A stretch of DNA of 13,086 nucleotides from Senegalimassilia sp003474385 (GCF_003474385.1 NZ_QUCY01000041.1:1-13086), one strand, 5' to 3'; positions 1-5,992 are shown, counted from the first letter of the stretch. Notes: generated by a model from the letters alone, not told the origin. Program-made: numbers and translations.

Positions 1-30
1 TCTCTAGAAAACTTGTCTTACGGGTCTTGA

Positions 31-249
31 CTACTCATAGCTGGTCTTTTTCGCGAGCTCTTCGATCATGCAGGTGCGCACGAAGGCGGAGAAGCTCATG
101 CCCCGCAGGGCCGCCTCCTCCTTCGCCGCGTCGCGCAGGGTGTCGGGGATGCGCAGGGTCACGGAGACCTGGTCGCCGTCCACCAGGAAGCTTCTGATCT
201 CGGTCTCGTCGGGATTGCTCTTGATGAGCTCCTTGTAGCTGTCGGGCAT
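31..249 (-). CDS. Small ribbon-helix-helix (CopG/Arc-like) DNA-binding protein
   Basis: A 72-residue protein, probably a dimeric ribbon-helix-helix regulator or antitoxin-like protein. The visible core is a beta-strand stretch VSVTLRIP followed by two helices (DTLRDAAKEEAALRGM, then SFSAFVRTCMIEELAKK), the usual order of a CopG/Arc fold. The N-terminal 20 residues are acidic and unassigned. I prefer the ATG at 249 because GGGAG lies five bases before it; an in-frame ATG at 261 would add four residues but has no good ribosome site. A perfect TATAAT lies upstream on the same strand, and repeated AAATGC motifs lie between it and the start, suggesting autoregulation. No partner toxin is visible next to it, although the sequence to the left is cut off after 30 bases. 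The fold is fairly secure; the role is inferred. Confidence 0.72.
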   Translation of the reverse strand: MPDSYKELIKSNPDETEIRSFLVDGDQVSVTLRIPDTLRDAAKEEAALRGMSFSAFVRTCMIEELAKKTSYE

Positions 250-267
250 CTGCGCTCCCATCGCTCG

Positions 268-284
268 AAATGCAATACAAATGC
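268..284. repeat. Direct repeat AAATGC x2, candidate operator
   Basis: AAATGC occurs at 268-273 and 279-284, eleven bases apart, about one helical turn. A further inverted GCAT lies at 292-295. The repeats sit between the -10 box and the start of the ribbon-helix-helix gene. Such proteins commonly bind short repeats spaced by one turn, so this is a plausible autoregulatory operator. It is inference only. Confidence 0.3.
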
Positions 285-293
285 GTTTGCAGC

Positions 294-299
294 ATTATA
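294..299 (-). promoter_or_regulatory. -10 box of the ribbon-helix-helix gene
   Basis: On the minus strand this reads TATAAT, a perfect sigma-70-type -10 hexamer in an otherwise G+C-rich region, 45 bases before the preferred ATG. No good -35 hexamer is seen 16-18 bases upstream, so an activator may be needed or the promoter may be weak. Confidence 0.5.
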
Positions 300-417
300 A
301 CGCGACGGCACGCGGCGGCACTGGGAATGCGAGGACAGCCGATGTCCAGGCTTTATATGAGCGCGGACGGCGATGGACGCCCTGATCGGGCTTGGATGGC
401 CGCTTTCGTTCGGGTCC

Positions 418-693
418 TCATCTCTCGTTTTCGCGAGGTTTGGCGTTTGCCCATTCCTCGGCGTAGAGAACCTCGTTCTGAGCCTCCAAGATTCGCGCGG
501 CGTCGCCGATGCGCTCGGCGCACCTCTCACTTATCGACTTCAGGGCCAGAATCCCCTCGACGTCGAGCGGGTCCAGCTGGTCGGCATGCGCCAGGGACTC
601 GAGCAGCTGGTCCAGGCCCCTCGCCAGCCTCCCGGCATCGCACACGGCATCGATGAGCTCGATGCGCTCCAACTTCTCTTCGTGGCTCAACAT
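418..693 (-). CDS. Hypothetical small helical protein
   Basis: A 91-residue protein starting MLSHEEK, which I do not recognise. It is predicted by eye to be almost wholly alpha-helical, with regular leucine/isoleucine spacing through LIDAVCDAGRLARGLDQLL and ILALKSISERCAERIGDAA and a charged tail, so it may form helical bundles or coiled-coil dimers. The start is fixed by a strong GAAGGAGG seven bases before the ATG at 693. The open frame continues upstream to 1167, but that part has poor codon bias and an arginine/proline-rich non-protein-like translation, so it was not included. The gene is followed, after about 170 bases, by the ribbon-helix-helix gene on the same strand, which has its own -10 box. 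Existence as a gene is likely; function is unknown. Confidence 0.62.
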   Translation of the reverse strand: MLSHEEKLERIELIDAVCDAGRLARGLDQLLESLAHADQLDPLDVEGILALKSISERCAERIGDAARILEAQNEVLYAEEWANAKPRENER

Positions 694-1240
694 CAGCTCG
701 CCTCCTTCTCTCAACGGACGTGTCGCGCAGCACCGTAGCCGTTCCATGCGGAGAACCATCTCGCCGCCCGCGGTCCCGTGCGCATATCGGCCGCAAGCGG
801 CACGGGAAAGCCGTCCGTCCCGACTCATGCCGCGGCGCCGCGACTCGGGAACCCGCCTCCGTCCCCGCCACGACGTCGTCGTCAATCCCCGCGGGAGCCC
901 AGCAACCGCCGATGGGCCGCATCCCATGCCCGGAGGGTCTCGGCGCCCACGCCGGATTCCATGCCGCACGCCTGCGCCCCTTTGATCCGAATACCCGCCC
1001 CGGCGCTCCTTGGACGCGCAGGGTCGCACGCCGGCAGGCGGCCAGCAAGGGCCGCGACACTTTTTCGGGTTCTTCGCCCCATGCGCTCCGCGCGCGAACA
1101 ACGCGAAAAACTGCCGTCGGGAGACTTCTATTTCCATGCCCGACTTCGCTTCCTCCCTTGCAGGCACGCCCGCGCTGCATGCGACTCACGCGGCGCAAGG
1201 CACGCCACAGGGGCGGGCCTCAGAGTCTAAGGAGCAAGAC
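694..1240. other. Intergenic stretch without a supported gene
   Basis: About 550 bases between divergently transcribed neighbours. All open frames here give arginine- and proline-rich translations without a convincing ribosome site. A possible weak plus-strand hairpin lies at 1038-1055 (GCGGCC, six-base loop, GGCCGC) followed five bases later by TTTTT. A 12-base palindrome CGCGGCGCCGCG lies at 831-842. I see no recognisable RNA gene and no good promoter for either neighbour, although both should be located here. Confidence 0.4.
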
Positions 1241-1612
1241 ATGAACGACATGAAGGAAAAGGCGATGGGCGCGGTCAAGGCCTTCCTCGAGCGCAAGGGC
1301 TACGAGATCGTCGACGAGGCCTGGCAGGGACCCGAGGGCATCGGCGGGATCGACCTCGTGGCGGTGGACGAGGACGGGACCCTGGTCTTCGTCGACGCCA
1401 CGGTCCGGATCGGGACGGACGGCTTCCCCGAGGCCCACAGGGCGCGCGGGCTGCGCGAGGCGCTGGCGGCGAGGTGGCTCGCCGGCAACGGCGACGACTA
1501 CGCCGACACCCCGGTCCGCTTCGACGAGGTGGCGATGATGGTCGTCAAGGAGAACCGCGCACTCCTTCGCCACCACATCAACTGCTTCGGCGAGATGGAG
1601 CCGCTCTCCTAG
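1241..1612 (+). CDS. YraN/UPF0102-like protein with degenerate nuclease motif
   Basis: A 123-residue protein resembling the YraN (UPF0102) family of restriction-endonuclease-fold proteins. The match is in the order of elements: an N-terminal helix ending GYEIVDEAW, then GGIDLVAVDEDGTLVFVDATVR (positions about 35-56), then a helical stretch, then VRFDEVAMMVV and RALLRHHIN near the C-terminus. In typical members the core reads GEIDLI and VFVEVKTR; here the first Glu is Gly36, the second Glu is Asp52 and the Lys is Thr54, while Asp38 is kept. Metal-dependent cleavage is therefore doubtful and a structural or regulatory DNA-binding role is possible. AAGGAG six bases before the ATG fixes the start. 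A strong hairpin directly follows the stop, so it is probably monocistronic. Family assignment moderately sure. Confidence 0.7.
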   Translation: MNDMKEKAMGAVKAFLERKGYEIVDEAWQGPEGIGGIDLVAVDEDGTLVFVDATVRIGTDGFPEAHRARGLREALAARWLAGNGDDYADTPVRFDEVAMMVVKENRALLRHHINCFGEMEPLS

Positions 1613-1619
1613 GCGGCGC

Positions 1620-1650
1620 GCCCGGCCCCGGGCTCCCGGGGCCGGGCTTT
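1620..1650 (+). terminator. Rho-independent-type terminator after the YraN-like gene
   Basis: A 12-bp perfect stem, GCCCGGCCCCGG (1620-1631) against CCGGGGCCGGGC (1636-1647), with a four-base loop, followed by TTT then C residues. It starts eight bases after the stop codon of the YraN-like gene and isolates the parAB leader from upstream transcription. The T run is short. Confidence 0.65.
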
Positions 1651-1667
1651 CCCCCGAAACCGGCCCC

Positions 1668-1709
1668 TGTACCACGAAAACGTACATATACGTACGTTTT
1701 CGTGGTACA
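1668..1709. repeat. Perfect 18-bp inverted repeat upstream of parA
   Basis: The left arm is TGTACCACGAAAACGTAC (1668-1685), the right arm is its exact complement at 1692-1709, and the centre is ATATAC. At about 40% G+C it stands out from its surroundings. It overlaps a candidate extended -10 element, so it may be an operator for parA-parB, a ParB-binding centromere (parS), or a recombination core site. It is not a good terminator because no T run follows. Confidence 0.8.
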
Positions 1710-1711
1710 CT
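1703..1711 (+). promoter_or_regulatory. Candidate extended -10 promoter for parAB
   Basis: TGGTACACT fits an extended -10 (TGn followed by a TATAAT-like hexamer, four of six matches). It lies in the right arm of the 1668-1709 palindrome, and about 100 bases of leader separate it from the parA ATG. No strong -35 is seen. A protein bound to the palindrome would block it. Confidence 0.35.
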
Positions 1712-1720
1712 CCGCTTGTC

Positions 1721-1744
1721 GGACAAATCCGTACGGTTTTGTCC
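1721..1744. repeat. Second palindrome in the parAB leader
   Basis: GGACAAA (1721-1727) mirrors TTTGTCC (1738-1744) around the central 8-bp palindrome CCGTACGG (1729-1736); only one pair of the 24 bases fails to match. It shares CGTACG followed by TTTT and GT with the right arm of the 1668-1709 palindrome, and the two centres are 44 bp apart. A smaller palindrome TTGTCGGACAA overlaps it at 1716-1726. Probably a protein-binding site for ParA, ParB or another regulator. Confidence 0.65.
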
Positions 1745-1751
1745 CGACGCT

Positions 1752-1796
1752 CCGAGACTCGGGGCGCGCCGGACCGGATGCGGCGAGGCGCGCCCC
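1752..1796 (+). repeat. Further inverted repeats in the parA leader
   Basis: CCGAGACTCGG (1752-1762) is an 11-bp palindrome. GGGGCGCGCC (1761-1770) pairs with GGCGCGCCCC (1787-1796) across a 16-base loop. The second arm ends a few bases before the parA ribosome site AGAGAGGA (1803-1809), so an mRNA stem here could affect parA translation. Confidence 0.45.
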
Positions 1797-1817
1797 ACGC
1801 TAGAGAGGACGCGACCC

Positions 1818-2582
1818 ATGCGCACGATAGCCATTTCCAACTACAAGGGCGGCGTCGGCAAGACGACGACCGCCGTCAACCTGGCGGCCATCTTCGCCGC
1901 CAGGGGCCTTCGGACCCTGCTCGTCGACCTCGACCCGCAGGCGTCTGCCACCGACTTCTTCGGCCTCTACGACCGCGCCGCCTCCGAGCGCCGCACCTCG
2001 GTCGAGCTGCTCTACGGCGGCGCGCCCGTGGAAGAGGTCGCTTACGCCGCCGGGGAGGGCCTCGACGTGGTGGCCTCGACCATCGACCTCGTCGACCAGA
2101 ACGAGATGCTCCTGCGCGAGCAGCGCCTCAAGTTCGCCCTCGACGACGCCTCGGGCTCCTACGACGTCTGCCTCATCGACTGCAGCCCCGTGATGCGCAG
2201 GCTCGCCTTCAACGCCTACCTCGCCGCAACGGAGGGCGGCATGGTCGTCATCCCCGTGAAGCTCGACTCCACCGTGATGCGCGGCACGGCGCTCACCGTG
2301 GAGGCGACGCGCTCCATCGCGGACGCTCTGCGCATGCCCACGCCCAGATGGAAGATACTGCGCACCTGCGTGCCCGGCCGCATGACCAACGCCGAGGCCA
2401 CGGGCGCGGCCGTGCTCGACGGGTTCTTCCCGGGCGAGCAGTTCGAGACGGTCATCCACGCGAGCAGCAAGGTCTGCGAGGGCAGCTGGCAATGGAAGCC
2501 GGTGGCGGCCTTCGAGCCGGGGAGCCGCCCCGCACGCGACTACGAAGCTCTCGCCGACGAGGTGTCCCGTGAGCTCGCCTAG
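1818..2582 (+). CDS. parA: ParA/Soj-family partition ATPase
   Basis: A 254-residue deviant-Walker ATPase of the ParA/MinD superfamily that would segregate the element by ATP-dependent DNA binding and interaction with ParB. The deviant Walker A is KGGVGKTT (residues 10-17), the A-prime/switch motif is LLVDLDPQAS (34-43), and the Walker B region is CLIDCSP (118-124). The protein is short and lacks an N-terminal helix-turn-helix, as in Soj-like and type Ib ParAs, so any autoregulation would more likely come from ParB or another protein. I chose the ATG at 1818 because the Walker A motif sits at the usual distance from it and AGAGAGGA precedes it; an upstream in-frame ATG at 1716 would run through the palindromic leader. 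The 3' end overlaps parB by 14 bases. Identification is secure. Confidence 0.95.
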   Translation: MRTIAISNYKGGVGKTTTAVNLAAIFAARGLRTLLVDLDPQASATDFFGLYDRAASERRTSVELLYGGAPVEEVAYAAGEGLDVVASTIDLVDQNEMLLREQRLKFALDDASGSYDVCLIDCSPVMRRLAFNAYLAATEGGMVVIPVKLDSTVMRGTALTVEATRSIADALRMPTPRWKILRTCVPGRMTNAEATGAAVLDGFFPGEQFETVIHASSKVCEGSWQWKPVAAFEPGSRPARDYEALADEVSRELA

Positions 2583-3525
2583 CCAGGTGGCCGCGGGCTT
2601 CACCATCACGGGGCTTCTCGACGGCGCGTCGCGCACCCGCGGGCGCTACCCGGTGTCCGAGATAGCGGTGGCCGACATCGCCGACCACCCGGCGAACGCC
2701 GCCTACTCCATGGACCCAACGGGGATAGCCGAGCTCGCCGAGTCCATACGCGAGGACGGCCTCACCGACCTGCCGCTCGTGCGCAAGGTCGGCGACGGCT
2801 CGTGGCAGATGGTCTCCGGGCACCGGCGCAAGGCCGCCTACGCGCTGCTCGCCAAGGACGACCCCGCCTACGAGAAGATGCCCTGCCGCGTGATAGAGGG
2901 CATCGACGACGAGCGGGCGGTGACGCTGCTCCACGCCGCGAACTACTTCACCCGCGCGCTCACCGTGACCGAGCGCGCCGCAGCGACCGAGGCGCTCAGG
3001 GGCGACGCCGTGCGCCTGCGCTCCGAGGACCCGTCGCTTTCCGGCATGCGCGTCGACGACGTGAAGGCCGCCATCATCGAGCGGCAGACGGGCCGCAAGG
3101 TCTCCGGCAAGACCATCGCGCGCGAGGAGAGGCTTGCCCGCCGCATCGCCGAGGACCTCTCGCCCGAGTGGGCCGCCGAGGCCGACCGCGGCAACCTCAG
3201 CGCCGAGGCGGTGCGCACGCTCGCGGGCATGCCGAAGGAGCGCCAGGCGGAGATGCACGCCGCGATGGAGCCCTGGCGGCGCACCAAGCGCGAGCTCTCC
3301 GACTACGTGAGGAGCGAGGGCAAGACGCAGGCAGGCCCCGACGGCCGCATCGCGAAGGCCGCGAGGCTCGTCGCCGACTTCCTGGAGAGCCCGCCCGAGA
3401 GCCCGAGCCCGGCCGACCTCTCGCTGCTGCGGGAGATGGCGCTCATGACCGCGCCCTACACGGATGCGGGCACCGATGCCCGAAAGCGCCGCAGAAGGGC
3501 CTCAGGCCCGAAATCCAGCAAGTAG
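2569..3525 (+). CDS. parB: ParB/Spo0J-family partition protein
   Basis: A 318-residue ParB-type CTPase/DNA-binding clamp. The ParB N-terminal nuclease-like fold runs from about residue 26 to 115 and contains the SGHRRKAA box (83-90), equivalent to the GERRxRA nucleotide-binding motif of Spo0J. A helix-turn-helix-containing middle domain follows (roughly 118-230, including SGKTIAREERLARRIAE). The C-terminus is basic and proline-rich (KRRRRASGPKSSK), unlike the dimerising end of chromosomal ParB. The GTG start at 2569 has GAGG upstream and overlaps the end of parA, implying translational coupling. Its likely DNA targets are the palindromes before parA and perhaps those directly after its own stop. 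Secure. Confidence 0.93.
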   Translation: MSSPSQVAAGFTITGLLDGASRTRGRYPVSEIAVADIADHPANAAYSMDPTGIAELAESIREDGLTDLPLVRKVGDGSWQMVSGHRRKAAYALLAKDDPAYEKMPCRVIEGIDDERAVTLLHAANYFTRALTVTERAAATEALRGDAVRLRSEDPSLSGMRVDDVKAAIIERQTGRKVSGKTIAREERLARRIAEDLSPEWAAEADRGNLSAEAVRTLAGMPKERQAEMHAAMEPWRRTKRELSDYVRSEGKTQAGPDGRIAKAARLVADFLESPPESPSPADLSLLREMALMTAPYTDAGTDARKRRRRASGPKSSK

Positions 3526-3526
3526 C

Positions 3527-3560
3527 CTATGGCGTCCGACATCGCGTCGGGCGTCCATAG
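3527..3560 (+). repeat. Hairpin directly after parB
   Basis: CTATGG and CCATAG close a stem whose inner part (CGTCCGAC against GTCGGGCG) pairs with one bulge and one G-U pair around the loop ATCGC. It begins one base after the parB stop. With no T run it is a poor terminator; mRNA 3'-end stabilisation, attenuation or part of a transfer origin are alternatives. Confidence 0.55.
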
Positions 3561-3566
3561 CACTTG

Positions 3567-3716
3567 GGGACCGGGCGGCCTCGGACCCGTCATGCCGCGG
3601 GCCGTTCGGGAGCCCGCTTTCGCGAGGCCCGGTCCCAGAGGCGGCGCCCGAGCCGGGCCGCCGCCTGCGGGGGATCCCCCGCACCCCTAGAGAGACGCGC
3701 CCGCCGCGCGGCGGGC
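3567..3716. other. Palindrome cluster, candidate origin of transfer (oriT)
   Basis: No gene fits between parB and mobC. The spacer holds, in order: GGGACCGGGC (3567-3576) mirrored by GCCCGGTCCC (3627-3636), with an inner stem GCGGGC/GCCCGC (3597-3602, 3612-3617); GGCGGCGCCCG (3640-3650) pairing with 3654-3665 with one bulge; a perfect 18-bp palindrome TGCGGGGGATCCCCCGCA (3666-3683); and a perfect 18-bp palindrome GCCCGCCGCGCGGCGGGC (3699-3716). In MOBP-type elements oriT usually lies next to the relaxase and MobC genes and contains inverted repeats beside nic, so this is the best oriT candidate here. No nic consensus is recognised. The structures are seen; the function is inferred. Confidence 0.5.
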
Positions 3717-3735
3717 CCGAGGAAAGGAATCCGCC

Positions 3736-4182
3736 ATGGAAGAGGAAGCCGGCGCCGCCAAAGGCAAGGAGCGCCGCGTCACGTTCCGCATGGAGGGAGG
3801 CGACTACGACGCGCTCTGCGAGCGGTGCGAGCGTGCCGGCCTCAGCAAGTCGGAGTACCTGCGCTACCTCGTTCGCATACCGCTGTCGACGGAGGCCAAC
3901 GCGGGAGACGAGCACCGCATACTCGTGGACCGCAGAGCCCTGTGGGCGATGTCGCGAGAGCTCACGAAGTGGGGCTACCACTACAACCAGGCCGTGCACG
4001 CGATGAACCTCATCAACTTCCACGCCCGCCACGGGCACGTCGACCGCGACCTCGTCGCGGATAGCATCCCGACGATCGAGCGCGAGCTCGCCGACGTGAA
4101 CGCCGCGGCCCGAGAGATGGCGGCGGAGCTCGGTCGCATCGGCGCCGACTCGCTCGTGGAGGGCTCGCCATGCCGATCCTGA
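3736..4182 (+). CDS. mobC: MobC-like relaxosome accessory protein
   Basis: A 148-residue protein of the MobC/relaxosome accessory type, expected to bind oriT and recruit or position the relaxase. Residues about 12-48 form a ribbon-helix-helix module (RRVTFRMEGGDYDALCERCERAGLS, then KSEYLRYLV). A second conserved segment, SRELTKWGYHYNQAVHAMNLI (about 76-96), resembles the MobC stretch that in many homologues reads like LRRIGNNLNQIARALN. The C-terminal third is helical. GAGGAAAGGA precedes the ATG. The 3' end overlaps the relaxase gene by 13 bases, the usual mobC-relaxase arrangement and a sign of coupled translation. The palindrome cluster directly upstream is the natural candidate target. The role is well supported by context; the symbol is by analogy. 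Confidence 0.8.
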   Translation: MEEEAGAAKGKERRVTFRMEGGDYDALCERCERAGLSKSEYLRYLVRIPLSTEANAGDEHRILVDRRALWAMSRELTKWGYHYNQAVHAMNLINFHARHGHVDRDLVADSIPTIERELADVNAAAREMAAELGRIGADSLVEGSPCRS

Positions 4183-5441
4183 AGCCGATAAGCGGCCACG
4201 GCTCGACGGGCGGCATCCGCCGCTACCTCGAGAAGGGAGGCCGCGCCCTGGCGCGCGACCTGTTCAACCTGAGCTACGACGAGCGCGACGCCGGCGCGCT
4301 GGGGGAAGACGCCAAGGAGGCCTGCGCCTGGGACGCCGAGATGGACGCCACGCGCGCCGCGTTCGGCACGGACGCACCCTGGAGGGGCAAGCCCGCGCGC
4401 ACGTTCAAGCACTTCGTGCTCTCGCCGGACCCCGGCGACGACATCGACCTGGCGACGCTGCGCGAGCTCGCGTGCTCGTGGGCGCTCAGGCACTTCGACG
4501 ACCACGAGATCGCCATCGTCTACCACGACGACAACGCCCGCGGCATACCGCACGCGCACATCGTCGTGAACAACGCCAACCTCCGCACCGGCTACCGCAT
4601 GCAGACCCAGCACCCCGAGGACCTCAACCGAGACCTGCAGGACATGGCGCGCGAGCGCGGGCTGTCGGGGCTCTCCAACGACCGGGCGCCCGAATCTCCG
4701 TCGAAGGCGCGCGGGCGGGCAGGTGCGGGCGGGCCCAGGAGCCGCAGGAGCGTCTACCTGGGCCGGGCCGAGAAGGAGATCATGCGCTCGGGCGGCTACT
4801 CGTGGGTCGGCGACATCCGCGCCCGCGTCGCGCTCGCCAAGACCACGGCGCGCGACGAGGCGGAGTTCTTCGGCATCCTCGACGCCCTGGGCGTGCACGT
4901 CGCCGACAACTCGGCCAAGGCGCGGCGGGACGACTGGGTGTTCAGCCTGGCGGAGGAACCGTCCAAGAAGGTAACCGGCGAGCGCCTGGGGTTCGTCTAC
5001 GGCAAGGAGATGCTGCGCCGGCGCTTCGAGCGCGAAGGCGCCTACCGCCCCACGGACGCGAGCGCCGCGCGGATCCGCGAGGCCGCCGAGCGAGCCCTCG
5101 AGCTCAACGACCTCTCGGAGCTGAGCAGGCTCTCCTCGGCGCTCGAGACGTGCGCGAAGTTCGACGTCGAGTCCATCGAGGAGTTCGGGCTCAGGATGGC
5201 GACGCTCGAGCGGCGCGGCCAGGCGGGCGGCGAGGGATACCGTCGCCTCGAGGCCGCCCGCGCCTACATGGCCGAGAACGGGCTCATGCCGCTCAAGACC
5301 CGCTACGGGGACGGTGAAGGGCGCGACGATGCCAGCGGCAATTCGCGCCAGTGCCACCGAGCGGACGAGCAACAGCGCATCCTCGCCGCCGAGCGGCAGC
5401 GGGCCCAGCAGGACCAGCGCAGGGAGAGGGGCCGGAGATGA
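4170..5441 (+). CDS. MOBP-type relaxase (MobA/VirD2-like nuclease)
   Basis: A 423-residue conjugative relaxase that would nick one strand at oriT and pilot it through the transfer channel. The N-terminal relaxase domain covers about residues 1-180. The metal-binding histidine triad is in YHDDNARGIPHAHIVVNN (His119, His128, His130). Tyr19 in GGIRRYLEKG is the best candidate nucleophile, and FKHFVLSPDPGD (79-90) is the family's middle motif. The remaining half is charged and helical, including GYSWVGDIRARVALAKTTARD, and ends in a Gln/Arg-rich tail; it has no recognisable primase or helicase domain. GGAGG eight bases before the ATG supports the start. The gene overlaps mobC upstream and, by an ATGA junction, the next gene downstream. 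Relaxase identity is secure; the exact MOB subfamily is less so. Confidence 0.92.
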   Translation: MPILKPISGHGSTGGIRRYLEKGGRALARDLFNLSYDERDAGALGEDAKEACAWDAEMDATRAAFGTDAPWRGKPARTFKHFVLSPDPGDDIDLATLRELACSWALRHFDDHEIAIVYHDDNARGIPHAHIVVNNANLRTGYRMQTQHPEDLNRDLQDMARERGLSGLSNDRAPESPSKARGRAGAGGPRSRRSVYLGRAEKEIMRSGGYSWVGDIRARVALAKTTARDEAEFFGILDALGVHVADNSAKARRDDWVFSLAEEPSKKVTGERLGFVYGKEMLRRRFEREGAYRPTDASAARIREAAERALELNDLSELSRLSSALETCAKFDVESIEEFGLRMATLERRGQAGGEGYRRLEAARAYMAENGLMPLKTRYGDGEGRDDASGNSRQCHRADEQQRILAAERQRAQQDQRRERGRR

Positions 5442-5992
5442 TGGTGAGGATAGAGTACGAGGGCGGCAGGACGACGCTGTTCGACACGCTCTCGTTCACG
5501 GAGGGGTCGCCGTTCTCCGGCGCGAACATGCTCACGGAGTTCGAGCTCGAGATGCGGGAGGAGCCCGAGAAGGGGCTCTGGCTCACGGCGAACTGGCACC
5601 AGGTGCGCGACGACTGGCGCGCCGACGCGCCCGCGGACGGGATACCGGCCGCGCGCAGGTCCCGTGGCTGGCGCTTCATGCTGGCCTCGGAGGCCGAGCT
5701 GGGGCGAGCCCGCCGCGTCCTGCTCGACGGCGACGAGGCGTTCGCCCGGGTGCGGGGCTTCCTGTGCGACGCGGCCGCGATCGGCGCCTGCTACCGCGAG
5801 CACGTGGGCCCTCCCTCAAAACCGCTGAAATCGCAGATAAGGGACCTGCAGCGCGCTCTGGGGAGGGCAGAGGTCCCGGGCGTGCCCGACGAGCTGGCGA
5901 GGCTGCTCGCGCAAGAGAAGGAGGAGGGCGCCGACGAGGGCGCCCGCAAGGTCAAGGAAGATTGGGGTGACGTCGATGAAGAGGCTTGGTAG
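5438..5992 (+). CDS. Hypothetical protein coupled to the relaxase
   Basis: A 184-residue protein that I do not recognise. It begins MMVRIEYEGG, has a beta-rich first half (TTLFDTLSF, MLTEFELEM, LWLTANWHQV) and an acidic, helical second half ending DWGDVDEEAW. There is no signal peptide or membrane segment, so it is probably cytoplasmic. The ATG at 5438 overlaps the relaxase stop codon as ATGA, with GAGAGGGG upstream; a second ATG follows immediately at 5441. This tight coupling argues for a role in DNA processing or mobilization, but that is inference. Its own 3' end overlaps the miniprotein that follows by 17 bases. Confidence 0.75.
   Translation: MMVRIEYEGGRTTLFDTLSFTEGSPFSGANMLTEFELEMREEPEKGLWLTANWHQVRDDWRADAPADGIPAARRSRGWRFMLASEAELGRARRVLLDGDEAFARVRGFLCDAAAIGACYREHVGPPSKPLKSQIRDLQRALGRAEVPGVPDELARLLAQEKEEGADEGARKVKEDWGDVDEEAW

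Noticed and set aside
694..1167. Upstream extension of the 91-residue protein to a 249-residue frame, including an SRRQFFALF (Tat-like) segment starting near 1137
   Set aside because: Codon use is unbiased, the translation is Arg/Pro-rich, the ribosome site near 1150 is too far from the ATG at 1137, and GAAGGAGG clearly marks the start at 693.
1474..1803. Frame reading through the 1668-1709 palindrome on both strands (RKRTYTYVFVV-like translations)
   Set aside because: The similar peptide on the two strands only reflects the perfect palindrome; the frames overlap the YraN-like gene and terminator and lack ribosome sites.
1716..1817. N-terminal extension of ParA from an ATG at 1716
   Set aside because: It would translate the palindromic leader, has no ribosome site, and places 34 extra residues before the Walker motif; the ATG at 1818 fits the family.
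4176..4181. ATCCTG resembling an IncP-type nic core at the start of the relaxase gene
   Set aside because: It encodes the conserved PIL residues of the relaxase N-terminus and has no adjacent inverted repeat; probably chance.
3981..5372. 463-residue antisense frame across mobC and relaxase
   Set aside because: Shadow of G+C-rich codons on the opposite strand; no domain resemblance, and it covers two well-supported genes.
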